Positions 20,601 through 27,246 of a stretch of 27,246 bases of DNA are shown here, in pieces; the first letter of the stretch is position 1, and every line of letters starts with the position of its first letter. The notes beneath the pieces were generated by a model. The model saw nothing but the letters and a program-made list of their open reading frames with translations. It searched no databases and had not been told where the DNA came from. The DNA lies in NCBI GenBank assembly GCA_002633005.1, contig NMRA01000413.1, positions 380,889 through 408,134 of the forward strand. Direction: 5' to 3'. This stretch comes from Phoronis australis (taxonomy: Eukaryota > Phoronida > Phoronidae). The position numbers were made by a program, and so were the translations under genes.

Positions 20601-23600
20601 TTCTATATTTTATACTGTCTTGCATTGTCTTTGATTTGGTTGGTCCCAGGAATCTGCTCAATGTTTTACCACTCTTCGACATGAAAGTCTTTTGTTAAGG
20701 TTGCATTTGCGTTTTAGTGCTCACTATTCAACCAACCAAAGCTCGAGTAGCTTGCTAAACTCACACAGCGTTCAAATACTGTCCAGTCAAAAGGCAGATC
20801 CAACGTCAGCTCCACCGTCTGAAAAAATCACACCGGAACGCTCGTGTGATGTCGGTGTTCGGTACGTGTATGGCTTCTCATCATCCAACCTCTAACCAAA
20901 CAGTAGAACAACACAGCAGGTTGGACGCCTTTGTAAATGCCATTTTAGCGTCCCTAATAGGTCTTCGGATCCGACGTCCTATACACGTTTTCAAAATGTT
21001 CACATCGGAGCTCGGGATAGACAAAAACAATTTTCGTATTTCCAAACAATTTCGAGTAAAGCAGCTTTCCCTTTTCGCAGAGTTTGTTAATGCGTTTTGA
21101 ATTAGACCTCTTTATATCATTGGTTGGAGATGTCTACATTTTCGTTGATCGTACATTCATGCGCTGTGATGACGTATTTCCGGATTTTCTTGATGGTGAT
21201 TTTGCCACATTTCATTAGCTAAGACAGTATACCAAAACTCGTATTGAGAACGTATATTCATCCACATTCACGTTGTGGTGTTAGCCGGCGGATGTCCCAA
21301 AACCGAAAAACTAGTTCTTACAAGTAATTTTTAAATAAAAGGCCATTAACAATTCACTTATTCACATTTACTGCACCATTTTCAAGGGCAATGGGGCAGT
21401 TTTTGAAGACGTATATTCGCAATGATCCGAGTAAATACCGTTCGAATGTCTAGCAAAACGGAAACCTACCGCACCCTTTTTGTGTGAGTTGACCGTAAGT
21501 CGAGCTGTTCGGCATTTTGTTATGCTAAATGTCAGTGTTCTGTACACTTCTCGATTTGATATGTCGCTATGACCACTATACACGTATGTCTTAGTCATTC
21601 ATGCACTTGCATCCAATGAGTTTGAGAACAAATTTGCATTAAATGTGTCAAATTATCCTCGTACTTGTGTTTTTTGTGATCAATACGATGTCACAAATGC
21701 ATACATTTGTATATCTCAAGATACCAATATTAGTTCATTATGACTGTCTTGGCGATGAAGCTCAGCCTAACTTTGCTAAGTTACATGACGTCAGAATATA
21801 GACTGTGGGAATTGCCTGAACAACTTACGTGCGTCAGAAAAGTCGTCGACGAGGATAATTTCTTTAAGAAGTCTCTTTGGCGATCTATCTATCACACTAT
21901 GAACGGTTCGCAGCAACACGGACCAACCTTCGTTGACGAAACAGATGATGACACTAGTGGTAGGCAAACTACTTATGTCGTCTTTTGTGTAGTTCTTGCA
22001 CCTTTAGTGGAAAATTAAGAAAAATCTGTCAAAGTAAATGAAACTTGATTCGAATTCGGCTACATGTATCTCTCTTGCCTTAGCCACTCTGAAAGAAGTA
22101 ATATAAGCCATTCAGATCTTTTATCTATGCAGCTGCTATAATATGGAATTCTTTTAGCCCAGAAATTAAACGGTCCAACTCAATTACTACCTTTAAAGTT
22201 AATGTTAAAAAATGGCTGTAATTTACTTAACCTTTTATACCCTGCCTATCTTAATCATGTCATTTTTTCATTGTCGTAAATACTCTCATTGTCTAGAGTC
22301 ATCTCTTAATTTATTTCATCTGTCTTAGTTAATTTTTTACCATTATTTGTCATTTAGTTATTGTCTTAATTCTCAACCTTAACTGTTTTAATTGTATCTT
22401 TGTTACGTACATTTCATTGTTGTTTTATTACTTCATTGTATTATATTACTGTTTTTCTTGTTGAGGGCCCTCTTGGAAAGCAGTGCTATCACTGAAGAGG
22501 CCACCCTCATTTTAAATATCACAATAATAATAAAATATTAGAAACCAACTGTTTCCATGGAGTCATGTTTGCGAGTTCAACGTCTTATCTTTAAAGGTGC
22601 AGTTCATTTGCCTGTGTGACCTATATAAAAATACGTCGCAAAAGCAAATGAAATGCACCTGTGACATTTTTAACTGAAGCCAAATTTCTGAAACAAAGAA
22701 TCATCCACTTAATGGCTTTCGTGGTGTTTCGTTTAGAAATATATATGTGATCAAATTATCAAGATATTTGTTTTGATACATGCATGCCTGCATTATGAAT
22801 TATCCAGGAGTAAAAAAGAAATACACCTACTTTTTAAGTGCAAGTTTACAACCGATTAGGATCAACGCGAATCACGTATGCTACTCTAAAACACACTGGG
22901 TACGATCAGTTTGGTATAAGTAAGCCAAAGTAATCGTTTTTCCCTTTTTTAATTTGTTGGAGTTTTGTAATGATTCCAATTAGATTGCTTATTTCATAGC
23001 ATTTCACATAGACTTGATTGCACAAAAATTTTATGCTTAAGCGATAAACTTCACGTATAGACTTGTGAGAGTCTTATTTCTGACAGCTTGTACCCTGACC
23101 ATGAGTACAGGCCTACATACGCTTTGTCCCTCATGTCTGGTAGTTTTCTGTGGAGCGAGATGCGATCACTGACGTATGTGTTGAAACCACTGCTATTCCA
23201 ACCACTTTCATATTTTCTGCGTTCTTCTGCAGACAAATCTTTGGCGTTAATAACGACTGGTCGCCCATATTCACCTGGATGAGCAAAAGTAATGAACAGG
23301 TGAAACTGTAAGGTTCTCAAGAAATTGTGTTTGATTGATTCTACTTACTGCAACTGAGATACTTTCTCGTGTGATGTCAAACAACTCCAGGTACACCTGT
23401 ATACAGTAGTATTTCGTGTGCCTTAGGCAGCAAAAGAAATATAAAATCACTTCTTTCACAACTTTGGGAATGAGTGAGGGTAGCAATTGTGTTTTGATGT
23501 GTTTGATATCATAAGTCATTGTATTTTTTAAAGCAAAATGCCCCCATGTTTTATTTTCAAAAAATTTAAGTTAAGGCACACCCACACGAGATCGGGCACA

Positions 23601-24678
23601 AGATCCTTTATAGAGCATGTTGCAACAATTTGCATTAAATCAATCCAACACTTATGTTAGGTGGGAAACTCTGGGCATTTCTAAGTGAACAAAAGAAAAT
23701 CAATATCACCGTTTCATTAATTAAACAGTCTGACACTTGTGGAGGTTTTCGCAATCCAAAAGGAACATCTTCAACTTTCAGCCTGTTTGGATTCTTTACA
23801 GTGTTAATTGGAGTTTGGTTTTAAAGGAAAATATATTTTCCAAAAAGAAATCGATTGTATTGCCAATATTAAATGTAAAGAGAACTCGTGCCCAAATCCC
23901 CCCCTCCCCTTTATTCCCCGTCAAACAACTTCAAACACCATGCTCCCCCATGCTGATTAGACCCGCCTCATGATTCTCCTACCGTCATGCCCCCCCAGGT
24001 CCGTGTCGTCCAATGTTCCCCGCGCTTGGTGATCCATCCACTTATTAATCCAATTTGTGAGTGACATCTTATCGTGCCTCTGTCGTTGCCACTGCAGAGA
24101 TTACATTATTACGTCATGTAATTTCGGTGATATTGCCCTTGAAATATTTACACAGAAACTGTTGCTAAGAGTTTTGATTTTTCAAATCCAGGACTTTGGC
24201 AGTTGCAGGAAGAGAACTTTGATAATGAAGCCGTCAAACATGAAATATAAAATATTGCCTAACCTGGTGCTGTACTTTCAACTCCAGATTTCCTCGAAAT
24301 CTGTTTCTTATCTACCACAGCATTTTGTAGTCCCCAACTTAGTGTTCGATCACGTTTCTCAGCATCTTTGGCAAATTGTTCAAACCCTTTTCTCACATTT
24401 CTTGCTCCTTCTACAAAGTTCGAGTCATGAATCTGCTCTTTAACGAGCTTTCTGCGATATTCAATAATGGAAGATTCCTGCATTTTCTTTTTCAGCACAA
24501 TATCATCTTGTTTCCACATCTTCAGATTGTGTGCAATCTCTTCATCTACCTTCACATCGTTCTTTTCTCTCTGTTTGTCTTCAACATTGAACAGCAACAA
24601 GACTATGACGATGAGCCATAAGACGGGCATGTACAGGACCAGCTTGGTTAAGAATCTGCTCCTCGCACTTCTCGCCAT
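8559..24678 (-). CDS. GALNT: Polypeptide N-acetylgalactosaminyltransferase, complete, 11 coding exons
   Basis: Predicted 642-aa Golgi type II membrane enzyme that would transfer GalNAc from UDP-GalNAc to Ser/Thr, the first step of mucin-type O-glycosylation. Join on the minus strand: 24678-24264, 23274-23121, 22001-21829, 20519-20355, 19884-19665, 15214-15097, 14472-14284, 13546-13418, 11663-11559, 11100-10975, 8693-8559. Every intron is GT-AG, phases agree throughout and the sum is 1929 nt. Layout: short cytosolic tail, hydrophobic anchor at about residues 12-31, stem to about 200, GT-A domain about 202-500, ricin B lectin domain about 522-642. Visible motifs are DSHCEC (D295/H297, metal-binding DxH), WGGEN (405-409) and VGHIFR (H433, third metal ligand by family knowledge). 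Length is normal for the family. The first His of the usual CSHVGH is Gln here. The paralogue was not assigned. Introns carry many repeats and two THAP remnants. Confidence 0.96.
9003..9055. repeat. Short hairpin
   Basis: GGGACACC-CAATAA pairs with TTATTG-TTA-GGTGTCCC across a short loop, a 14-bp stem with a TTA bulge, in GALNT intron 10. It could be a miniature-element remnant or a small RNA hairpin. Confidence 0.6.
9185..9300 (+). repeat. 42-bp minisatellite, about 2.7 units
   Basis: Units start at about 9185, 9227 and 9269, sharing AACACTCGCTAC and GTTATTTGTTTAC. In GALNT intron 10. Confidence 0.8.
9470..9670 (-). other. Small ORF with one membrane segment, doubtful
   Basis: 66 codons in GALNT intron 10. 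Residues about 35-52 are hydrophobic ([18 protein letters not shown]) after a basic stretch, like a type II anchor. No homologue is recognised. It may be chance, or an exon of a nested or alternative transcript. Confidence 0.2.
10975..11100 (-). CDS. GALNT: GALNT exon 10: ricin lectin beta repeat
   Basis: Encodes residues 557-598, 42 codons, containing [29 protein letters not shown]. It has the CLD, C-H and Q-x-W signatures of the beta unit. The acceptor is TATCCCAG|GTGTGG and the donor is GAACCG|GTAGGT. The phase is 0 on both sides. Confidence 0.93.
11559..11663 (-). CDS. GALNT: GALNT exon 9: ricin lectin alpha repeat
   Basis: Encodes residues 522-556, 35 codons, from [15 protein letters not shown] to CHGQGGNQ. 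This is the alpha unit of the ricin B lectin domain, with the Cys-x-Asp and Gly-Gly-Asn-Gln patterns of the family. The acceptor is CATTTCAG|ATAAGA and the donor is AATCAA|GTAAGG. It is too short to stand out as an ORF and was recognised by motif and phase. Confidence 0.93.
11990..12473 (-). pseudogene. THAP-domain gene, frameshifted
   Basis: From ATG at 12473: CCVPAC (zinc Cys pair), [12 protein letters not shown] and QWRI in frame 1. After a one-base shift near 12300, VCGKHF (C-x2-H zinc pair) and [13 protein letters not shown] in the next frame, open to a TGA near 11990. The THAP pattern C-x2-4-C ... C-x2-HF with the following LK.DA motif is complete across the break. THAP domains are DNA-binding zinc fingers of transcription factors and P-element transposases. 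No transposase domain follows. It lies within GALNT intron 8 on the same strand. A sequencing error could also explain the shift. Confidence 0.85.
12606..12620 (-). promoter_or_regulatory. Palindromic ETS-type site upstream of the THAP ORF
   Basis: CACTTCCGGGAAGCG holds GGAA cores in both directions, a typical CpG-promoter element, about 135 bp upstream of the THAP ATG. It suggests a once-active promoter. Confidence 0.4.
13418..13546 (-). CDS. GALNT: GALNT exon 8: linker before the lectin domain
   Basis: Encodes residues 479-521, 43 complete codons: [18 protein letters not shown], then [16 protein letters not shown]. This is the conserved GD.S.R..LR..L.C..F.W.L.N..P segment joining the GT-A and ricin-type domains. 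The acceptor is TTTTACAG|GGTGAC and the donor is GGGGAG|GTAATT. Confidence 0.95.
14284..14472 (-). CDS. GALNT: GALNT exon 7: third metal ligand and C-terminal catalytic part
   Basis: Encodes residues 416-478, 63 complete codons. It begins IWMCGGAL, then [11 protein letters not shown] (H433 matches the Mn2+-binding His of the family), and ends with [16 protein letters not shown]. The acceptor is ATTTTAAG|ATTTGG and the donor is GACTTG|GTAAGT. The motif normally reads CSHVGH. Here the first His is Gln, while the ligand His is retained. Confidence 0.96.
14611..14953 (+). repeat. ~48-bp minisatellite, about seven units
   Basis: Degenerate units of the form AAGTCATACACAATTAG, then TGGAAGG, then TGTCTTACGTAGTCATGGT. 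The unit length varies from about 46 to 68. It fills most of GALNT intron 6. Confidence 0.85.
15097..15214 (-). CDS. GALNT: GALNT exon 6: Gal/GalNAc-transferase motif
   Basis: Encodes residues 376-415. It reads [16 protein letters not shown] and then [14 protein letters not shown], the Gal/GalNAc-T motif that contacts substrate and donor. The acceptor is CATTTCAG|ATCTCC and the donor is TTCAGG|GTATGA. Intron 5 upstream is 4450 bp, the largest of the gene, and holds most of the nested repeats. Confidence 0.96.
15546..15838 (+). pseudogene. THAP-domain gene, second copy, frameshifted
   Basis: Frame 1 (15546-15638): [20 protein letters not shown] and DFLDSP. A one-base loss near 15638 shifts to frame 2: [19 protein letters not shown], then [11 protein letters not shown] (15722-15754), ending at TGA 15836-15838. 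It has the C-x4-C, Trp and C-x2-HF features of a THAP domain. No in-frame ATG lies upstream, since a TAG precedes it. It lies in GALNT intron 5, antisense to GALNT and opposite in direction to the THAP relic at 12 kb. Confidence 0.85.
16494..16592 (+). repeat. GC-rich ~60-bp duplication
   Basis: CAGTCC..GG and ATCGRGTTCCGAG occur twice (first units near 16495 and 16523, second near 16555 and 16579), in strongly GC-rich DNA unlike the AT-rich intron around it. Confidence 0.55.
16640..16735 (+). pseudogene. Possible third THAP scrap
   Basis: One frame gives [16 protein letters not shown] (about 16640-16687), resembling the THAP C-terminal C..HFTE..FE motif but with one residue lost and the His replaced by Tyr. 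No N-terminal Cys pair was found. Weak. Confidence 0.25.
17477..17911. mobile_element. 435-bp inverted-repeat element
   Basis: The first 50 bp (GTGCCGGGTTGCATGAAACA...) match the complement of the last 50 bp at 43 positions. The word GTTGCATGAAA also recurs internally at about 17699. No transposase ORF and no certain target duplication. A MITE in GALNT intron 5; superfamily unknown. Confidence 0.85.
18532..18609 (+). repeat. 39-bp tandem duplication
   Basis: Two copies (18532-18570, 18571-18609) beginning AAAGCAGGTGGTCAGATAC, with one mismatch, so recent. In GALNT intron 5. Confidence 0.95.
18700..19664. other. GALNT intron 5, proximal part, nothing recognised
   Basis: AT-rich intron sequence between the 39-bp duplication and exon 5. 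No motif-bearing ORF. Confidence 0.4.
19665..19884 (-). CDS. GALNT: GALNT exon 5: middle of catalytic domain
   Basis: Encodes residues 303-375 plus two bases of 376. It reads [10 protein letters not shown], then [13 protein letters not shown] and [11 protein letters not shown], all in the expected family order. The Cys usually found before PVID is Thr here. The acceptor is CTTTAAAG|GATGG and the donor is GGTGAG|GTAAGC. The exon ends in PVR, and the join to exon 6 completes the [10 protein letters not shown] hallmark. Confidence 0.96.
20125..20197. mobile_element. 73-bp deleted copy of the CAGGGGCGGAT element
   Basis: Begins CAGGGGCGGATGCAGCATTT and ends TGAATCCACCACTG, with GGGGCATGGCCCCCTTGG inside, as in the element at 7548. 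Flanking bases do not form a clear duplication. In GALNT intron 4. Confidence 0.75.
20355..20519 (-). CDS. GALNT: GALNT exon 4: DxH metal-binding motif
   Basis: Encodes residues 248-302 plus one base of 303. It contains [17 protein letters not shown] and [18 protein letters not shown] (295-297) is the catalytic Mn2+/UDP-binding motif of the family. The acceptor is AACTTCAG|CACA and the donor is CCCCAG|GTAAAA. This exon is the most diagnostic of the gene. Confidence 0.97.
20520..21828. other. GALNT intron 3, nothing recognised
   Basis: ORFs of 67, 84 and 76 codons (20692-20895, 20846-21100, 21368-21598) carry no domain I recognise. I see no repeat. Confidence 0.4.
21829..22001 (-). CDS. GALNT: GALNT exon 3: start of GT-A fold
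   Basis: Encodes the end of codon 190 to one base of codon 248. It reads [19 protein letters not shown], the nucleotide-sugar binding start of the GALNT GT-A domain (family pattern LP..SV.I.F.NE.WS.LLRT..SV). Further on are [11 protein letters not shown] and [10 protein letters not shown], the usual acidic turn. The acceptor is ACTAAAG|GTGC and the donor is GCAC|GTAAGT. A long opposite-strand ORF over this exon is a shadow. Confidence 0.95.
22085..22542 (+). mobile_element. 5'-truncated non-LTR retrotransposon (LINE) 3' end
   Basis: [19 protein letters not shown], then a short basic end and TAA (about 22138-22220), matches the C-terminal WNSLP..I..S.S...FK motif of CR1/L2-like or jockey-like reverse transcriptase ORFs. 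A frameshift lies just upstream, near 22110. A 3' UTR follows, with a hairpin (22463-22508, GAGGGCC...CCCTC) and an AATAAT-type tail at 22520-22539. Antisense inside GALNT intron 2. Confidence 0.75.
22595..22660. repeat. Hairpin with 17-bp arms
   Basis: AGGTGCAGTTCATTTGC pairs with GCAAATGAAATGCACCT with one mismatch across a 32-bp loop. A short miniature-element relic is likely. In GALNT intron 2. Confidence 0.7.
23121..23274 (-). CDS. GALNT: GALNT exon 2: stem to catalytic junction
   Basis: Encodes codon 139 to two bases of codon 190. It contains the family motif G.YGRPVVI followed by [15 protein letters not shown], which matches the S..I.L.R.LPD.R signature just before the GT-A domain. 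The acceptor is CATCCAG|GTGAA and the donor is AAAGC|GTATGT. Splicing to exon 3 restores Ala followed by the conserved Cys (C191). Confidence 0.93.
23275..24263. other. GALNT intron 1, nothing recognised
   Basis: Includes a C-rich patch (23896-24000, runs of C up to eight) but no gene, repeat family or RNA gene that I can identify. Confidence 0.4.
24264..24678 (-). CDS. GALNT: GALNT exon 1: membrane anchor and stem
   Basis: Starts at the ATG on 24678-24676 inside a perfect GCCACCATGG context. It encodes residues 1-138 plus one base of codon 139. The N-terminus has several Arg/Lys residues, then a hydrophobic run ([17 protein letters not shown]), as expected for a Golgi signal anchor. The rest is a charged, Lys/Glu-rich stem that looks coiled. 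The donor is CCAG|GTTAGG (GT at 24263-24262). The stem is not conserved in this family, so recognition rests on the phase-matched join to exon 2, which gives the usual PGE.G.PVVI motif. Confidence 0.92.
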
Positions 24679-24684
24679 GGTGGC
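24675..24684 (-). promoter_or_regulatory. GALNT: Kozak context of the GALNT start
   Basis: Reads GCCACCATGG on the minus strand, an exact match to the animal consensus. It supports this ATG over any downstream Met. Confidence 0.8.
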
Positions 24685-25647
24685 TTGTGTATGACTGAGT
24701 GTATTAAATGTTGGCCGATACGAGTCGCTACATCAGTTGTGATTAACACATTTAACGAACACGTTCCGATATTACAAATCTATTTAGTTGACATTAAAAC
24801 TTAGAATTTGCTGCAGTGAATTGATGGAAACGTTTAGGAAATCTCAATCTCTCTTAAACTACGGCAACGTGTTTTGAAAATAGATTTAAAAATCCGCTCA
24901 ATAAGTCAGTGATAAGAAATTGTCATATCTAGTGACCATGGTAATACGAGATCACCTAACCTCGCTCCGGCCAGCCACCAACGCCTGCAGTTGGTCTCGT
25001 ACATTCCGAAAATACAGCCAAGCATCTGACTGTTTATTCTTCCTTATTTGGAAAGTCACGTGAAGTGACTTGAGTGATAGGCGTTGCATCAATGTTGTGA
25101 TTGGCGAAGTGGCATCAGCGCAGTATACGCTGATGGTAATATTGTAAATGTATTGGAGTTATCCAGCGTTCATCAACTTGGAATTAAAATTAAAATATAC
25201 ACATCACGACGAGGGACCAAACCATGCCCTTGTTGCAATGGCTCGACGTCATTCCTATGACAAATCATGAACCAGAATAGTTCAGAGCCATCTAGTCTCA
25301 GCTGGGTACTACCGGAGTTGCTAGTCTGTAGATCGCCCTAGAGGTAATATGTGCAGTAACATACGTGTATCAACTGTCATATCCGCATAAGTCTGGGGAT
25401 AATCAATACTACAACAGAATGCCGCTACTTGATCCCACCGATTACGTACATGTATGTGTTACGTCAGCGTTTGGCTAAAAAGAACTTATGAAAACGTAAA
25501 TTCTGAACAATGTGAATCTATGAAAACTGACGATGCTCTTGTCTCGGTCATTTTATGTACTAGTACGGGTAATCTAGCTAAAATGTGTTAGGTAACGTGT
25601 GGCAATTTTATTTGCTCTTTGGTCTCAACTAGGGGGGCGAGTTGCAA

Positions 25648-25944
25648 ATGGACGTTCAAGACCCTATTGACCGGAAACCTATATCGCAGCCAAATGAGGC
25701 CTGTGACCCCAACATGGACTTGCATGTGCCTGTTTTACAAAATGTTACGAATAGTCTCAATCTACGACAGTTTCTAACGTGGATATCTGTCCTGTGGCGG
25801 ATCTATGGATGTTTTAAGATTGAACCTCCCAACAATAAATCACGTCTGAGCACTCATTTCACAATAAGAAATACTGGCGGATTGATACTCAGCTCGAGAG
25901 GAAACCGACTCCAATTGCTAAAAGACGAAAGGTTGGGTTCATAA
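25648..25944 (+). CDS. Hypothetical ORF, 98 aa, unrecognised
   Basis: ATG at 25648 (an in-frame ATG also at 25642), TAA at 25942. No signal peptide or known motif; a mildly hydrophobic WISVLWRIYGCF stretch lies mid-protein. It lies about 1 kb upstream of GALNT in the opposite direction. It could be chance or part of an exon. Confidence 0.15.
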   Translation: MDVQDPIDRKPISQPNEACDPNMDLHVPVLQNVTNSLNLRQFLTWISVLWRIYGCFKIEPPNNKSRLSTHFTIRNTGGLILSSRGNRLQLLKDERLGS

Positions 25945-26462
25945 CGTGAAATGATCGTGATAGAATCTGAGGGGTTACAAGAGACTATAAACTTGACATG
26001 CTTTTATCAGCGATTTCAATAGTTCATTACCCACTCGGCTGAGGGGGCAATAAACATGATGATTACGCCTGGTCTTGCAATGGAACTACTTTTAACTGAA
26101 TGGTGAGATGCCTTTCGGCGGCATTAAGTTTATACAATACAGCACTTTTTCGACATGTACGTTTAGTTAACGAAATATATAGAGAATTAGAAGATTCAGG
26201 AAAGTCGAGTCGCATTATAATTACGTACATGTACCTGTCGTTTACAACGTTCGATCGCTCCCATATACTCTTTCTACAATTCGTTTTTAACGAACTCGAA
26301 TACAGAACTTGTAACACATGCGTGGTTGTGGATGGTATAATCACCAAATAACTACATGTATGTCGTCGTCGAACCGCCCTTCAGCATTGATCGTAATATG
26401 GTGGTCTTAAAAAGTTCACGATAATTCTCGTGAAAAAAGATGGAATTTTGACGCAGAAACTT

Positions 26463-26645
26463 TCAGTAAATTTTCAACAATTTTAGGGTCATTTTTGCGT
26501 CCAACTTCCTTCCTAATTTTCGCCATGACTTCCGACAAAAATCGTTAACTCTTGAAATTAGCGTCATTTTTCGTCCGATCTTCATTGGGATTTTCGCTTT
26601 ACGACAAAATGCATGTGGTTGAACACGGACGCCCGTCGCTTTCAA
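26463..26645. repeat. Diverged 75-bp tandem duplication
   Basis: GTCATTTTTnCGTCC...ATTTTCGC...CGACAAAA occurs at about 26488 and 26563. The minus strand is open for 60 codons, so the 75-bp unit reads as a 25-residue repeat containing FCRK and KMTL. No family recognised. Confidence 0.55.
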
Positions 26646-27246
26646 TTTGAAACGGTAAAAAACGACGAAACTTTACACATCACATGTGCTCACGACCCAC
26701 GAGAACGGATTAATACTGTAGCACTGCGCAAATTAGACCGTCGTGGATTAATAAATTCCTGAAATTTGTTACTTTCTCAGGAATTTTAACTCATGTTTAA
26801 AGATATTCCACGCTAATTTCTGTGTATTTACTTTGAAATTATTAGTGTAAATTAAATTATTAACGGATATAAAATTCAAAACAAAGGAAACCGCTTTACC
26901 GCGTAGTAATACTACAAATTACTTCAAACTCAGCTGATCTGACCGAAGCGACCTCAACTAAAACTTCACCGATATTTACGGAGAGAGCACATGCGGAGGT
27001 CAACATTTTATGAAGATTTCAGATCTTCTATTAGTTTAAACCCATCCGAAGAGCGAAAAAGTGAAAACAGACATGTTGTTTCGTCAGGCAACTCTTATCT
27101 TAACGCGATCAGCTAATATGTATTAGCGTGAAATCGCATGTTACCGGCCAAATAAAGGTATGTGGTTTACTGTTGTGTATTGGCAATGCTACTTGTGGTT
27201 TTCCTTAGAATATAGTCACGTGGTATTTATGCCCACAAGCCACGTG

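Larger units (their letters stand above)
24685..27246. other. GALNT 5' flank and downstream intergenic DNA
   Basis: The GALNT promoter should lie within the first few hundred bases, but no TATA box or strong CpG cluster is evident. Apart from the ORF at 25648 and the duplication at 26463, I see no gene. Confidence 0.5.

Noticed and set aside
21740-22018. 92-codon plus-strand ORF
   Set aside because: It lies opposite GALNT exon 3, whose minus-strand product and splice sites are clear.
24057-24443. 128-codon plus-strand ORF
   Set aside because: Overlaps GALNT exon 1 and intron 1 in antisense; low-complexity hydrophobic product without motifs.
1-27246. tRNA, rRNA or CRISPR content
   Set aside because: No cloverleaf, rRNA core word or regularly spaced repeat-spacer array was seen; the tandem repeats found have no unique spacers.

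Overview
The window is nuclear DNA of an animal. Most of it (8.56-24.68 kb, minus strand) is one split gene with consensus GT-AG introns, and the rest is mainly decayed transposons and satellite-like repeats. The mix of DNA (a Ty3/gypsy relic, short hAT-like inverted-repeat elements, a LINE tail, a ~150-bp satellite, THAP domains, frequent TACATGTA-type words) suggests a marine lophotrochozoan, perhaps a mollusc. That placement is inference and no marker proves it. Nothing bacterial, no CRISPR array and no tRNA or rRNA was seen.

Left part, 1-4.9 kb (plus strand): a dead Ty3/gypsy retrotransposon. Reverse transcriptase, RNase H and integrase C-terminal pieces are recognisable but full of frameshifts and stops. 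Two insertions interrupt it: a 299-bp hAT-like miniature element at 1800-2098 with an 11-bp inverted repeat and a TGGAG target duplication, and about 1.66 kb (roughly 2476-4138) that replaces the integrase core. The larger piece carries a first-exon-like segment and two broken C2H2 zinc-finger units.

Middle left, 5.8-8.3 kb: an intact intronless ORF for a secreted or membrane-attached protein with two Ig-like domains (5832-6740, polyadenylation signal at 6773). It is followed by four diverged ~150-bp satellite monomers (about 6910-7450) and a 288-bp miniature element (7548-7835, TATAA duplication).

Main gene: a complete polypeptide N-acetylgalactosaminyltransferase (GALNT family) on the minus strand. 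It has 11 coding exons, ATG at 24678 and TAA at 8559. All ten introns have GT-AG ends and matching phases, and the exons sum to 1929 nt (642 aa). The order is a type II membrane anchor, stem, GT-A catalytic domain with DSH, WGGEN and VGH motifs, then a three-unit ricin-type lectin domain. Its introns hold two broken THAP-domain genes (12.0-12.5 kb minus; 15.5-15.8 kb plus), a possible third THAP scrap, miniature elements, a 435-bp inverted-repeat element, minisatellites and a LINE 3' end.

Right end, 24.7-27.2 kb: the GALNT 5' flank plus sequence without a recognisable gene. One 99-codon plus-strand ORF and a diverged 75-bp tandem duplication are recorded there at low confidence.
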